From contig NC_135176.1 of the NCBI RefSeq assembly GCF_041146795.1, positions 28,343,786 to 28,407,785 of the forward strand: DNA of 64,000 bases. Reading direction: 5' to 3'. The translations under genes and the position numbers were made by a program. Positions 1-13,300 of this stretch are shown here, piece by piece; the first letter of the stretch is position 1, and each line of letters opens with the position of its first letter. The stretch comes from Maylandia zebra. Taxonomy: Eukaryota; Chordata; Actinopteri; Cichliformes; Cichlidae. Under the pieces are notes generated by a model, which saw only the letters and a program-made list of their open reading frames with translations, did no database searches and was not told the DNA's origin.

Positions 1-1007
1 AATCAGACTCTGCTGGGTGGACCTGAGCCCTTGAGAACCCACTGGATCATTTACAGCATGAGGAGGGAGAAAGCACCAGTGCATGGCTGGGCTCTACAAG
101 GGAGTGTGCGGTTAGGCTTTTACAAGCGACAAACCTAAATAAACAGGAAACCTGGCTCACATGGACATCACGATGCAGTAAATAGGTTTTTATACTTGCC
201 TGCAGGAGCAACTATAAATCCTGGAAACATTTTGGAGGCTGCCGTAGCTGTTTACAGGCCAAAAGTGAGAGGATGCATGATGGTTACGTACAGCCAAACA
301 GGTCTCGTGTCACTCTATAAAAAAACGGTTTGCAAATGTGTTGCAGTTCAAGAGGTGGAGAATGTGTAAATGAAAAAAAGGGCTCTTGTCAAACTGTCAC
401 TGTGTGCAAGAAATAAGATGCGAATGTTCCCAATTTTAAAGTCTGGCATTCACACTGGGAATGACACAGCTGCCCGGTATAAAATGTGTACTGCTCAGTT
501 TCCTGAAGCACCTGTAGAGGAAAAACTGGTTTTCGCTAAGCAACAGTCTGCAGCAGTCGCTCAGCACATTCAGGTTACAGGTCAAAGGTGAGAAAGAAAA
601 GTATGTGGAGGATATTTCTCTTTGCTTTTCCAAGCAAAGCAGTTCAACATGACAGAAAGTGCATGTGTAATTCTTTCGTTTTGTTTTGCCAGGCGGGGAA
701 ATCCCCAAATTACCGTTTCAATAAAGCCTTGTCACAAAAGCCGTCTGGTTCTGAAGAAGTGGTGAACTAATGTGTTTTTATTGCCCACCAATTCTTAGTC
801 ATTGCATGTGGAGGTCATCAAGCTGTCCTGATAACCTTCATTATACTTCCCTCAAAAGAGATCGGGTGGAGGTGGAGGGGTGGGCGTATTAGACTCCTCC
901 AGCTTTAACTGAAGAAGTCTATTACAAAGTAGAATATTTAGACAGAAAACTGCATATGAAGGCACGTGCTTTGAAATTGTGAATAAAAAGCAGTAGAAAT
1001 CCTGATC
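1..1007. other. Left-edge DNA, nothing recognised
   Basis: Short open frames on both strands show no family resemblance or splice structure that I can support. The stretch lies 3' of EMSY. Confidence 0.4.
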
Positions 1008-1015
1008 TGTTAGAG

Positions 1016-1239
1016 CAGGGGTGTCCAACTCCAGGCCTCGAGGGCCAGTGTCCTGCAGGTTTTAGATGTCCTTGATCCAACACAGCTGATTTAAATGGCT
1101 AGATTACCTCCTCGACATGTCTTGATGTTCTCCAGAGGCCTGGTAATGATCTAATCATGTGATTCAGGTGTGTTGACCCAGGGTGAGACCTAAAACCTGC
1201 AGGAAACCGGCCCTCGAGGCCTGGAGTTCGACACACCTG
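1016..1239. mobile_element. hAT-type MITE with 8-bp TSD (copy 1)
   Basis: Element beginning CAGGGGTGTCCAA and ending with the inverted TTCGACACACCTG, flanked by the perfect 8-bp duplication TGTTAGAG (1008-1015 and 1240-1247). Long terminal inverted repeats carry CCAGGCCTCGAGGGCC. The 8-bp duplication and CAGGG end indicate hAT transposition. Related copies are at 23330 and 35133. Confidence 0.85.
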
Positions 1240-1254
1240 TGTTAGAGCATTAGA

Positions 1255-1970
1255 CTGAGCGGTGCGTTTTTTCTATCCAGGTTTGGTTTTACTGCTGCAG
1301 TAGTGCGTTTGGGATCATTGTCAGGCTGAAAATGGAGCTGTTGCCAATCAGATACTTTTCACGTAGATTTGCAGGGAAAATCAAAATCTTATGGTAATTT
1401 TCAGCAGCCCCAAACCATGACAGAGGCTCCACTGTGTCTCACAGACAGGTATTGTTGTAATAGGGGTGCAGGTACCTCTCCTCTGACTCTCCTCTGTACA
1501 TACTGACAATTTCAAATTTGGATTCATCGCTCCACAAGACCTGTTTGCAAATTAATATAATTTGACATACCTCAACCTTTTCTCCCCATTTCCCTTCTTT
1601 AAGAATGGCTTTTTAAGGACACGCTGCACATCATGCTTTTTGCCCTTTGGGAATCACCTTGTTGTTGCAAAAATACTTTAAAAATGTAAAACCCTGTCTG
1701 AAAAAAAATAAAAATGGGAAATTGTGTTTTTTTTAGTTCCTTGTGTGCCCTCATGTGCTTAAATGACTCATAGATCAGTGATTAGTGGCGTAACAAACAA
1801 AAAACCTTCCTCTGAAAAAGGTCATGAACAAGGCCTGGACTACAAATGAGTGAAAAGCAGCCAGTGTCCAAAAAACAAAAAAAAAACAAAAAAAACATTC
1901 AGGAAGTTTGGCTTGGACCCAAAATCTAAAGAAATAAGGTCTGTGAAGACTTTTGCACAGTACTGTATGG
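1255..1970 (-). pseudogene. Tc1/mariner transposase relic
   Basis: On the minus strand the segment around 1500-1550 reads VLWSDESKFEIV, the region around the second catalytic Asp of Tc1 transposases. The far end has the ACTTTTGCACAGTACTGTA terminus followed by TA. Multiple stops and indels show it is dead. Confidence 0.75.
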
Positions 1971-2065
1971 TAAAAAAAATTAACAGTGTCTGAGTAGGTA
2001 TGTAAAAAGCTCCCTTTTTAAGTTCTTTTTCACCTTTTTACCTGCTCAGCTCTCTAAAGATTAAC

Positions 2066-4183
2066 TTTATTGCTCTTAAATGTGTGAAATAACAGAACAG
2101 ATCTGTTCACCCCATCCTTGCAAGTTTGGGAAATTGTCTTCATTAAATACCAGTAAAAACAGGCTTTTCTAAAACACACGGCGGCCTCCAGCCAGACACA
2201 GACGTGCGTTTGCAGCCTAATCGCATCCTGATCGCTTTGGGTCGTCTTCTGTTTTGCTGTCAATCACCTATCTATGCCTCACAAGCAGCGACGTGAAGAT
2301 TATAGGCGTTTAATGTAAAACGAAAGAAAGACAAACAAACAAACAAAAAAAAAAGCAGCAAAAGCTCCCTCTGAACAGGAATTTTACAAGAAACGGGGCA
2401 GCTTTTCTCTCAAAGCTTCACATATTCCAGTGTAGTAAGAAAAGAAACCTGAATGTGCACGGTGCCGATGTGCTGGTGTTTTTGTGGCGTGAGGTCAAGT
2501 TCATCATCATGTTTTTCCAAAAGCCTGAAGGGAAAATGAAAATGGACAAACCTCATCAGACAAACATTATTCAAAGCAGAGGAATTTCTCCCTGTCAAGG
2601 ATGGACGGGGTTTTTTTGTTTGAAACTCTTTGTTTTCAAACAATTGGACCGAGACAAACACAACCGGCTGTACTCAGCTGATTTATTGTGCAGATTAAAT
2701 TTTTTTTCATCTAGTCAGACAGTTTGAAAAGGTAGAAAAGAAATGCGTACTTATTGAAATTCTCACTGCAACTTTTTGGACTCTGGAATACATCTTACAA
2801 AAAAAGTACATTGCTCAATTTGCTTCTTTTCCTTTTTTTTTTTTTTTTTTTTAAGCACTCCAAAATTACACTGAGCAGCAACTCTTACGTTGGACGTTAT
2901 TGGTCCTCCAGGACTCTTTTTGTGGTTCTGCGTCATGTTCCTCACAGAAGAAAAAAATAATATATATATATATCAATCTGCTCCAGCTCTGTTCCCTCCT
3001 CTGAAAACCCTGTAAAGTGTTGGAGAGTTACAAAATGAGTCGAGAAAAAATACAATCCGTCTGACGCCAAAAGCTGTCCATTTACGAGTCGCCGCTCAGG
3101 AACGGCGTGAGCTGATTTTTCCAGGACGACGTCCCTCGGAGAAGCCCCGGTCTAAATTAAGTTCCAAGAATTATTTCTGAAAGCTTCCAAACTTCTGGGG
3201 TTGTTTGGGTCTGCAGACCTGATCGAGTTCCCTCTTTTGTGGGAATTATCAAAGCCCCTTTCAGACATCCTTTCCAATCATCCGATTTCATATCCAAAAC
3301 AAAAAAAAGCACCCGGGGCACTTTTCTATAAAACACCACGTGAGATTATGACTGCATGTTGTTAGTGGTATGACAGATTTTTAGATTTTATATCGCCAAC
3401 TATGCTCCTAACTTTAAATAAAACAAAGATGTTGTGATTTGTTTTCATGGGAGGCTCCGTCCTCTGAGCCTGTGTGTGACACTCGGTCTTTGGAGAATGG
3501 GCACAGGTTCATTGAGTCTGCAACATTATGAGCAAAGCTTTTGGGAATTTCTGCAGAAGGAAAATCACCTTTGATAGAATTTCTTGGGGGTGAAAACACG
3601 TCAAACCGGTTCTTGATGAGATATCAAACTAGTGGTAAAGTTGTAATAGGTGCAAAAGAGGCCGTGAGGAACATAACAATAAAGGTTTCATTTAAAAAGA
3701 TGGCTGGAGGCAGTGATGTCATGCATAATGTCTAAAAAGGGCTTTTAAGTCTGGTGTTTAAGGCATTTTCAATATCTTTTCTGCTGCTACTCATCTCTAT
3801 GACCCCCTCAGAAGTTGCAGGTCCTTTGGGTTGACTTTAAATGCAGTGTACTTGCTCAGCTGTATGTTTATGAAATGATATTTAAATGTCTTAGAAAGTA
3901 GAAAGTCCACCATACTGTAACATCGTATGCTGGGAGAAACTGCTTTCCAGCTCTCTGAAGCCGGACTAGAACTAATCCTTTCACCTCGCTCCCACATCTG
4001 GTGATAAAAACCACATGTGCCGTTAGCTGCGGGGACGAAAAGAGCCTAACAAACTAATACTTTACACAAAATGAAACACTAACTAAAGTCCACTGTGTCC
4101 GAGGCCTCGAACAAATCGCCAGTCTGCTTTTCCCAAAGTGAAAATGTGCGCTGCACCCGTCAGGGTCTCTTAGCATGGAGTGA
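2066..4183 (-). other. emsy: EMSY 3' UTR, approximate
   Basis: The DNA downstream of the EMSY stop has no recognisable gene or repeat as far as about 2100. Candidate polyadenylation hexamers on the minus strand (AATAAA) lie at 2687-2682 and 2071-2066. I cannot tell which is used, so the left boundary is an estimate. Confidence 0.4.
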
Positions 4184-4366
4184 CTACGGCTGGTCGGGGG
4201 GGCTTGCGGCGGCGGCCTCGTCGTTGCTGCTGTCCACCTCCTGCTCCATGGGGCTGTCCTCCTCCAGCTGCTGGCTGGTGTAGTTGGTGATTTCCAGGAA
4301 GCCGCTGGGCTCCACTACCACGTTAGACTGGCTGGAGTCTGGCAGGATGGAATACTGAGGAATCAC
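4184..4366 (-). CDS. emsy: EMSY terminal coding exon
   Basis: 183-nt exon encoding VIPQYSILPDSSQSNVVVEP, then SGFLEITNYTSQQLEEDSP and an acidic tail ending SPPDQP. The TAG stop is at 4186-4184. The tail has the MEQEVDSS motif of human EMSY. The acceptor is CATGCAG. Confidence 0.95.
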   Translation of the reverse strand: MIPQYSILPDSSQSNVVVEPSGFLEITNYTSQQLEEDSPMEQEVDSSNDEAAAASPPDQP

Positions 4367-7300
4367 CTGCATGTATGAGAAAGATCGGGCTCAGAGTAAG
4401 TGAAAATAGTCCCTCTCAGACTTTTTTTTTTCCACTCTAGACTCTGTGTGACATCACAGAGAAGGGGATATCCCTAATATGGTCCTCTCAGTCTGCAGTG
4501 GAGTATACGATAAATGAGTCACAGAATAAACAATAGAACTAGAAATAAGTAACCAAATGTAAGTTATGTCAATACTGAGCATATAGGTTTGCATATACAG
4601 TGTTCGTTTTCCCTTTTCCTGTTCTGGGGGAATCACTCCATTTTCTGACATTTGAGACTGTGAGTGCCTTCTTCTGGGCTTTATCATCAGGTAGTGATGC
4701 TTTAAGATGGTATTTTCCATCCTTGTTGACACTTTTTTTTCAGCTTTGACTTAAGGAAACAAAACAGGACTTTCAGGGAAATCCACCTGTTCACCTTTGT
4801 TTCTGAGAATTAGACGAGAAGATCGATACAAGTCAGAGAAACTGTTTAGGCTTCAAAGACGAAAACCTTTTCTGTTTTACAGTTTCATACAAAGGATACT
4901 TAACATAGTAATAGTAAAGCTGGGGAACAGTAAATTACATATTCTTCAGTGGCCAGGTCAGTTACCTGATCGGAGCCTAACAGAGCTGAAGACAGCTGCA
5001 GTAAACACCTGGCAGAGCATTTCAAGATATAAAAAACAATCCTTGGAAGTTTTTCCATTTTTTGAGCCTCTGAAAATCAGGGACTGTGTCTTAAAATTGC
5101 AGTTAACGCAAAATCTTTTAAATTAAAGCTGAAAGTCTGCACTTCCGCTGCATATTGGTTTATTTGCACACAACTCAGTTGATTTTAAAATTACAGGCAA
5201 AAGCACAAAACTGTCAGTCCAAATACTTATGGACCTAACTTCTTCACTCTTTCCCCCTTGGACGTCTCGGAAACCCTCGTTTCAGCCCTGCTTTTAGAAC
5301 AAATTGACCGACTGAGCATGAGAGGTTAGTGAGGGTGTTCCACGTCTTCACCGACGTATACTAAGGTGTCAAAACCCGTCTTTGAGGGTACGGAGAGGTC
5401 GTCAAATGTTGCCCTTGTGGGGGAAAGTGTTAAGAAAAATGTTTGCTTAGCGTGAGATAAAAACACAGGACCAGCTGCTCCATTAGACGAGCATTTGCAA
5501 ATAAAATCTGTTGGCATGAAAACCTGATTTAAAAAAAGCGTTTGGCATGGGTGTGTTTGCTTGTGACTGTGCTGAGTTCATTTAAACAAATAATAAATAA
5601 AGCCCTGTCTTTGTTGACTCTCTTTAATAGTTGCACATGCTGCCTAATGAAGGATCAGAGGACGGCGTTTATGGTTGTGGTGAAAAATGTTTCAGTTTTA
5701 GCTGAAAATCAGCTGCTTAGTTAACCAAGGACTTTTTAAAGTTTATAAGTATCTGATTATCATTATCCACCGTCCATTAAAAAAACACTTGTGTGCTTTC
5801 ACTTTGATAACGTGGCCATATCATGTGCTCTTTGTGCAAAAACGTTTATCTGCTGTCTGATTTATCTTCTCAGTAACGTACAGTACAAAACGTACCTCGA
5901 TGACTTCCAGGTCTTCCTTGCTCCTCTGCGCCGTGAGGCCCTGCAGGCAGCTGAACTGCTGCGGCTTCGAGTGGGAGTGATGCATGGTGGCCCCGGAGCT
6001 GCTGATGAACTGGCCCGAGTCCAGCGTGCCGGACACGGCCTGGACCTCCAAAGCTTTCCCCAGAGGGCCGCAATCGCTGGAGGAATCCACCACCATGGGC
6101 TCCGTGCTTGGATCGATCTCCGCCTCCATCATGGAGATCTTCAGGATGTCCGACACTGAGGGCTTGTCTCCAGAAGGCCCGGAGCTGGACTCTGGGATCA
6201 GTTTGGCAGAAGCCTCCCCGCTGCTGAAGACGGGCGACGAGTGGTGGGAACTGCCAAAGGTAATCTTGGTGACGGTGGCACTCTGCGTGATGATTGGCTG
6301 CTGCAGTGACAAATTAGAAGAAGTACTTGTTATTACTGAATTACTACAGCTGACCTCTGGCAGGAGGAGACAGTAACTAAAGCAGGTCCTGATAAGAAGA
6401 TCATAATGAACTGAAATGATAATCAAAGGCACGTATGCAGGCTCTGTACGTGCTACAGCTCAGCCAAAGACAAGATAAGTGTATTTAAAAGTCAGATAGT
6501 AGGAAAGCTTGCTGTATGGCTCACAAGCTCCAAATATACAGACACCGAGCTCTTGCTTCAGTCCAACTGTGACAAATGAGCTGATTTGTTATTTGTTCTG
6601 GCCACCAATCGGCCTTTGGTTGCCGTGACAGATAACAGAGAGAAGCAGCAGCTGCAGCCAGCATTAGCACAGCCATAAATTAATTTCCCCTTGTTTATCA
6701 GTGTGTCACATGAGGGGAAAAAAACAAAAAAAACAAGAGGTTCATTCCATTTGGCTCAAACGTAGGGAAATCCCAGCACCGAAACATGCACTGCTTATTA
6801 TTAGATGCTGAGAATTACTTGGGAATGCTGTGGATTCCCTTTTGTAGACTCAGGGAAGCTTTTAAGAACAATAATCCAAGTTGGAATTTTGAACATGTCT
6901 AGAGGAACGGTGTCAAACTCGTTTTAATTCACGGGCCAAAACCATGAGCCAAAAGTTAAATACACCCTTTGCCACATTTAACTTCATAATGTGTCATTTT
7001 TATAACTACTTAGAAATGAACAGGAAGTTTACACATGATATAAAAAGCACATTCCCTTTCTTTACTAGATTCACACCTCCACATTAACATCTACAAAACC
7101 ACACGTTGGGTTTTCATTAATAATGAAAGTATGTCACATTGTTTAGTGATGTTCAGCATTTAAATTACCTCAGTTTGAACTTTGAATTCACTTCTATTCT
7201 TGTATTGGATTACAACGACACCATGCAATTAAAATAGAGAAAGCGGGCTTTGAAGGCTTCATTCTGGGCCCTGACCCACATTTTCCATCGGTGCTCTACA

Positions 7301-10300
7301 GTGATGTTATTGAAATACTGCTCACCGTTTTTAATAGATGTACAGCAGTTATTTAATGCACTGAGCAGCAAAATGCAGCTGATCTCTTTTGATAAACATA
7401 AGGTGTCACTCAAATTGATATCGCCCCCTGGGAGAGTGGGAGATAAAAAGGGGAGGCTGGGTGTAGGCCTCTCCCTTTTATCTCCTAGTCATGGGACTGG
7501 ATGTATGTGTTTGTGGTCGTGGATCGGGACAGAAGTGAAAATCCACTCACGTGTCACCCTCGACAGGTTTTATCAGGTGACTTAACAGGAAGTCATCATG
7601 ACAAAATAAAAGAGAGAAGCTGTGGGCATCAGCTGCCTCTGGAAATTTACTCCTGGTGAGCAGGTGTAAAATCCACTCACCTGGCTGGAGGCGGTTTTGT
7701 CGGTGCTGACGGGGTGGTGTGCCTGCAGCGGAGGAGGGTGGGACATTGAGGTGTGCAGGGGCCGGTGGTGGGATGTGGGGGCCTGCTGGAGCTTCGGGAG
7801 CTGTGGCGTCAACATGGGCTTGGTTGGCGTGCTCGGAGTGGTGGCCTTGGCCCCGGCTGGGGTCGGTGTGCTCACAGGTCTGTCTTTAGGGCTCTGGGTT
7901 AATGTTTGGGGTTTGGGCTGACTCTGCTCTCGTAGCTTGGGGATTTTCTTAGTCAGAAGAGGAGTAGAAGGGAAGGTGGTGGAGGAAGAGGAAGGCTGGC
8001 TGATCTGAGGTTTGCTCTGCAGCTGCGGTGGCGTCTGCTGGGTGGACGTGGAGGTGGAAGGGTGCCGGCTCTGCTCGGCCTCAGCCTGGCTCAAAGGCGG
8101 CGGCTGAGCGCTTGCAGAGTGGGCGGGTTGCTTGGTGGGTTCTGAAGCTGGTTGGGTGGAGCGGTAGAACAAGCCTGTCTGGGGGTCCAAAGTGTCTCCT
8201 TCCAACTCTCCCGCCTCTAATACAGCCTCAGGTTTACCATGACTGTCAGAGTGCTGGAAAAAAGACACATACATGACGCTGTTAACGGTCAGCAGGACAA
8301 AAATACGACACAGGAGAATTTTATGGAGAAAAGACTGTACAGAAAGATGGACGTAGCCATTGCTCATCCAATTGATTTGCGCTGTATTGTTTTTTCCATC
8401 TTGACTTTTTGAAACAAGATGCACCATTGAAGTGTGGCTCTGACTGAGAAACGAGGAGCACTGTGCACTGATACATAGTGACCTGACAATCAAAAGGTAG
8501 ACCCGCCCTAAAGCGTTCCCTGCTGTATCATTCCTCTGGAGGCTAACGAGAACCTAACCCATTTACTAAATTCATTCATGTTGCATTCAAAAAGGCTTGA
8601 AAGTAGCAACTGAGCCCATAAACTAATCCGGAAAATGTTTTCCGAGGTCTTGGATGAAGTAGGGCTGTTATTTTCCACGCACAGGAGGACAAATACGATT
8701 TTTTTTTAAGATAAGAGCAATATTGGAATATGTCAATTAACTAACTGAGCATTTTATGGCTTACAGTGTTTTCTGAAAACCGTAAGTAGTGACCAAAAGA
8801 CGATACTAATATTAATGAGTGTTTTTAAGTTGATTTTAAAGATTAGGCACAAGAATATTGATAAATCATTAATTTGTAGAGGTGGGAATCACCATATATC
8901 CCACGATGCGATATTATCACGATACTTAACGCACGATACGATATTATTGCAATTTTTAAAAATATTTTGCGATATTCAGATTCTGTACATAAAGGTAAAC
9001 TTTATCAATATTCATTTTATCTAATATCAAAGTCTCACACTCAGTCTTTCTCTCATTTCAGTCAGTTTTATTGTTGACAAACTGAACGGTTTGTATTACA
9101 GTCTAGTCCAACTTAACTGAATGCATCCATCTGGTACAATTATAGCTATTCTGAACTATGCAATTTATGATAACTATGCAGCCCATTCAGCAACTGAAGA
9201 ATTTGACAGTAAATTAAAACAAAATATAATTTTACATTAAATAAAAAAGTTTTAAACTTAATTTAAATAAAACGTCTTAAATTAAAATAAGTAAACGGTC
9301 ATGTTTATTGCTGCCAAAAAAAAAGTTAAACACATTTGGACAGTGAAGGAATGTCAGGATTCTTGCTCAGAAAAAAAGAGCTGATCCAAATGCTCTGAAG
9401 TCAGAGTTCCAGTCCACAAAAACTTTTTTTGTAACAAAATATCGATTTCTGCTGTCCCTGTATCGATACATTATTAGCAAACAAAATATCACAATACTAC
9501 ACAGTATCGATTTTTTCCCCCACCCCTATTAATTTGTGCGTGGAATGTTCATACACATTATGCATAGATGGGCCAATGTCCTGTGGAGAGACAAGACTGA
9601 TGTGGAGATGTTTGGCCATAATCCATAGCACCGTGTTTGCGGAAAAACAGACGCTGCACATCAGCACAAACACTGCATACCAACTGTCAGCACGGCAGAG
9701 GATGGCTTATTGATTTGGGTTTGTTTCACAGCCACAGGACCTGGGCACCTTGCAGCCACTGAGTAAGGTATGCATGAAGCCATCTGTTTGACACTTCAAG
9801 CTTGGATCATGTAACAGGACCGTGATTCCAAGCACAGCAGGAAATCTACAAGACAAAGTCCAGACCTCAATCTGATGGTAAAGCTGTGGCAGAACCTTAA
9901 GAGAGCTGTGCACAACTGAATGATCAGTGAACTGAAGCAACTTTGTAAAGAAGAGTGGGCCAAATTTCTCCACAATGATGTGAGACAAAGTAACGCACTG
10001 ATAGAAGTCGTACAGAAAACAGCAACTCATGCTATTGCTGCTAAAGGTGGACCTACAAGCTACTGAATCACGTGGATTAATTAGATTTTCACAGGAAGTC
10101 CATAAAGGGGATGTTTATTTAATTTAAAAGGTTCTCTGTGCAACATTAAAAAACCCATCAAACTCAACTGTTTGTTTTTATACTTTTTCAAAAGCTGAAG
10201 ACGCTGCACTTTGTGGCAACTTGCTCTCGGTTTCTGTCCTCTGACACCAAACAATTGTTTAAAAAAAACAAACAAACATGGAAACCAAGACAATAACTGC

Positions 10301-13300
10301 AATATAAATAAGAAAAAAAACTGCACTGCCATGCTTTCACAAAGAACAAGAGAAAAATTCCCAGGAAGCATTTTGTCTCCGGTGGTAATCCACCAAACCA
10401 GATGAAAGGTTTGCATTGAAACTACTACTTTCACGCAGAGAAACCGTTCCCGTGAAAGCAGTTTACACCAGTTTTCTGTGGATCGGAGAGGAGCTCAGAT
10501 ATATTTGTAGAACAAATGACACAAGATTTGACCCGTTTCTCTGCAACACATTTATACATTGATATTTATTTTGTACCCTTAAGACCAAAGTCCAACCCTC
10601 ACCACGTGTGACGCTGGAGCCGCAGAGGAGACAGCAGCAGGTTTGGTTACCACAGCAACTGTGCTTGTTTTATATGGCTTCCCCAGCTGCTGACTGGAGG
10701 ACATAACCACCTCTTCATCCTGCGAGGGCACTCCCACTCTGGTGGCTTTTCCTGCAGTGAAATTAGTCATTCTGTCAGATGATGAGGTATTAAAAGTAGT
10801 AGTGGGTTTCACACACACACTTCAGCTTCCGTCACTAAATGACCTAAAAAGGAGAACCATGTTTCACAAGCTGCCCACTGCGAGGTTTTAGTTTGAACTG
10901 TATTTCATTCCACTGAAATCATGACTGGCACCAAAAACAGGAACTGCAAAGTGCTGAATATGAAGCATGATGGAGAGGACTACCTCCTGCGACGTATTCA
11001 GCAGTGGGTTCAGCCTCTGAGGTAGAGGGTTTGGGGGATTCAGGGCTGGGCTTCTTCTCCTGGGCCAACTGGATGGGCACAGCCATCTGGCTAAGGTCGA
11101 TGGTGTGCTGCCTGGGTTTGGATTCTCCCTTTTCCTTCACTGTCAAGACGAACAACAGTGAAATTCAGCATCATTTACCAATTCAGTCATGTTTACAGCT
11201 CATATTCACTGTTAACTTCATCTGATTATTTCCAACTTGTGCTCGACGTTAGGCCCGAGCGAGGGCTAGCAGACAGAAACTGTTCCTATAAATGTGCATT
11301 TAAAATTTCAGGGTTTTTTGGCACCATGCCTGTATACGCCGGGGTTAGAGCGCCAACTTTCTCTCTGAGCAATCACCTTAGTTTTAAATCCAGCTGATTT
11401 TTGTTTTTGACACTTGAACGGAAAGTTCTGTTTGCCTGCATAATCCAGATTTCAGTGGTGCAGACCAGCTGCTTGACTTATTTGGCTCGAGCGTCTCAGT
11501 AAATAGCATAGTTTAGTAACACTAAAGCAGATAAAGCAAGTGTTAGCTTGACTAACTGTAGGCTATATTTAGACTTGCTGAGAGAGCTGCTAAGCACCAC
11601 AAAATACAGCCTACACTCAAACTGACACTTTTAAATTGGCTAAAACACATTTTGACGCATAACTTCATAACAGCAGTGTGTTTAACATCTGTGTCTGCGG
11701 CATGTAGTGATTCTCCCCTTCACTCTTAACCTGGAAGAAGTGAGCAGCGAGTGGGCGAAAGTTCCAGCGCACTGGTTACCTGTTTGCAAAGTCACAGGTG
11801 GAGAAACTTATAACTGCTAATAAAGCTGGGAGGCAGTCTTGTTTCCGTAGAAATGCAAAAAAACAAAAGAAAAACTCCTAAAAAACCCAATGATAACATT
11901 GTAAATAGCATGTTCATGATACGATACACCTTTGAGGTCTGGTGTACCATTTGCCACGAGAAGCTCTTTGTTATCACAGATATAATTTGTGTTTTGATTG
12001 TTGAATCCAAGCTAACACGGAGGCGTGGACAGGAAACTACAGAAAGTCGCTGAACCGCAAACAGGCATCTTGTAAAACAGGTTAAGTTGACTGTGTGGAA
12101 ACCCTTTTTATAGAAACGTAATCAAAGCACAATAGTTTCTTTACTCGGTGGTGTGCAACTCTTTTTGCTGACTAGCTAAAAACCGTGGAGGCTCCATGAA
12201 CGTGCATTTCACTTAAGCGTTTCAAAAGTAAGTAAAGGTTGACTGCCACATCGGTTTTGGAACAGCTGGAACAAATTAAAACCGTTTCTTATAATAAGGA
12301 AGATCTGCTTTCCTGGCAGAATCGGGGGGAAACAACAACAAAATAATTACGATAAATATCTGTGTTTTTTCTGTGAATCACATCTCAGGTTTTTTTTCGT
12401 AACAGGGAAGTTATATTAGATCTCAGAGATATATACAATTAAAACTCCATAAAGCACTTTTAATGTGCATACAGACGAAAAAAAAAAAAAAAAAAGCAAA
12501 TTGGGGGATTATACCCCTGAGCTGCTGGGCTTTTAATTTGAAACATATGTGCAGGAAGTGTTGAGTTACACTGTCTCCTCTTAAAAAAAAAATCCAAACA
12601 AACTGCAAAGTAAAACCAGAATTGGGATAAATGAATATGTGAGACCAATATTAACGATAAATTGAGCACCAGAGCGACGAGTACAGCAGTTTTTGGACCG
12701 CTATGCTGCAGAAATATACTCTATAAACTCAAATATGATACTATGACCTAAAACAGATGCCTTTAACCCTCCGAGGTCTAAAAAAACACCCCCCCCCCAC
12801 CCCCCAAAAAACAAGACATCATCCAAACACAGGGTTAGGTTAGATTAAGGTTACTTCTTTGCCGATAATTTGGACCTCATTTCGTTAATGTGATCTCATT
12901 TTAAAAACATACAAAAAGCTCGTTGTCTCCAGTTCATGACAGCTTTATAAAAATTTATGTATTTTGAGTATTAACGCTCTAAAGAGTTTTACAGACAGCA
13001 CTGGGTATTACCTTCATTATGGATCAGGTTTTGCGCACTAAACAGCAATTACCTCTTTGGGAATTTTCACTCACAGCCAGATAAATGCTATCGGCTGCTC
13101 CGCCGTGCCGCTAATGTGAGTATTTAAATATTTTAAAAAAATTCCCACCTTCAAATATTCCATGGGAAACCTTTACCTTTGCATTTGCTTACATCAGTCC
13201 TGTTCCACAGGTCTACCATCCAATGAGCTCAGTATCTAAGCAAAGCCTCGAGCACGAAATGCATAATTACTGTTGGCCAGCAGCTCTTCGTGCTTCAGCA

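Noticed and set aside
370..770. Short plus-strand frames at the left edge
   Set aside because: Chance-length frames without homology, splice continuity or codon bias.
5791..6376. Plus-strand open frames of 122 and 130 residues
   Set aside because: Antisense shadows of EMSY exon 5896-6300.
7697..8276. Plus-strand open frames over the large EMSY exon
   Set aside because: Antisense shadows of the Pro/Gln/Ser-rich EMSY coding exon on the minus strand.
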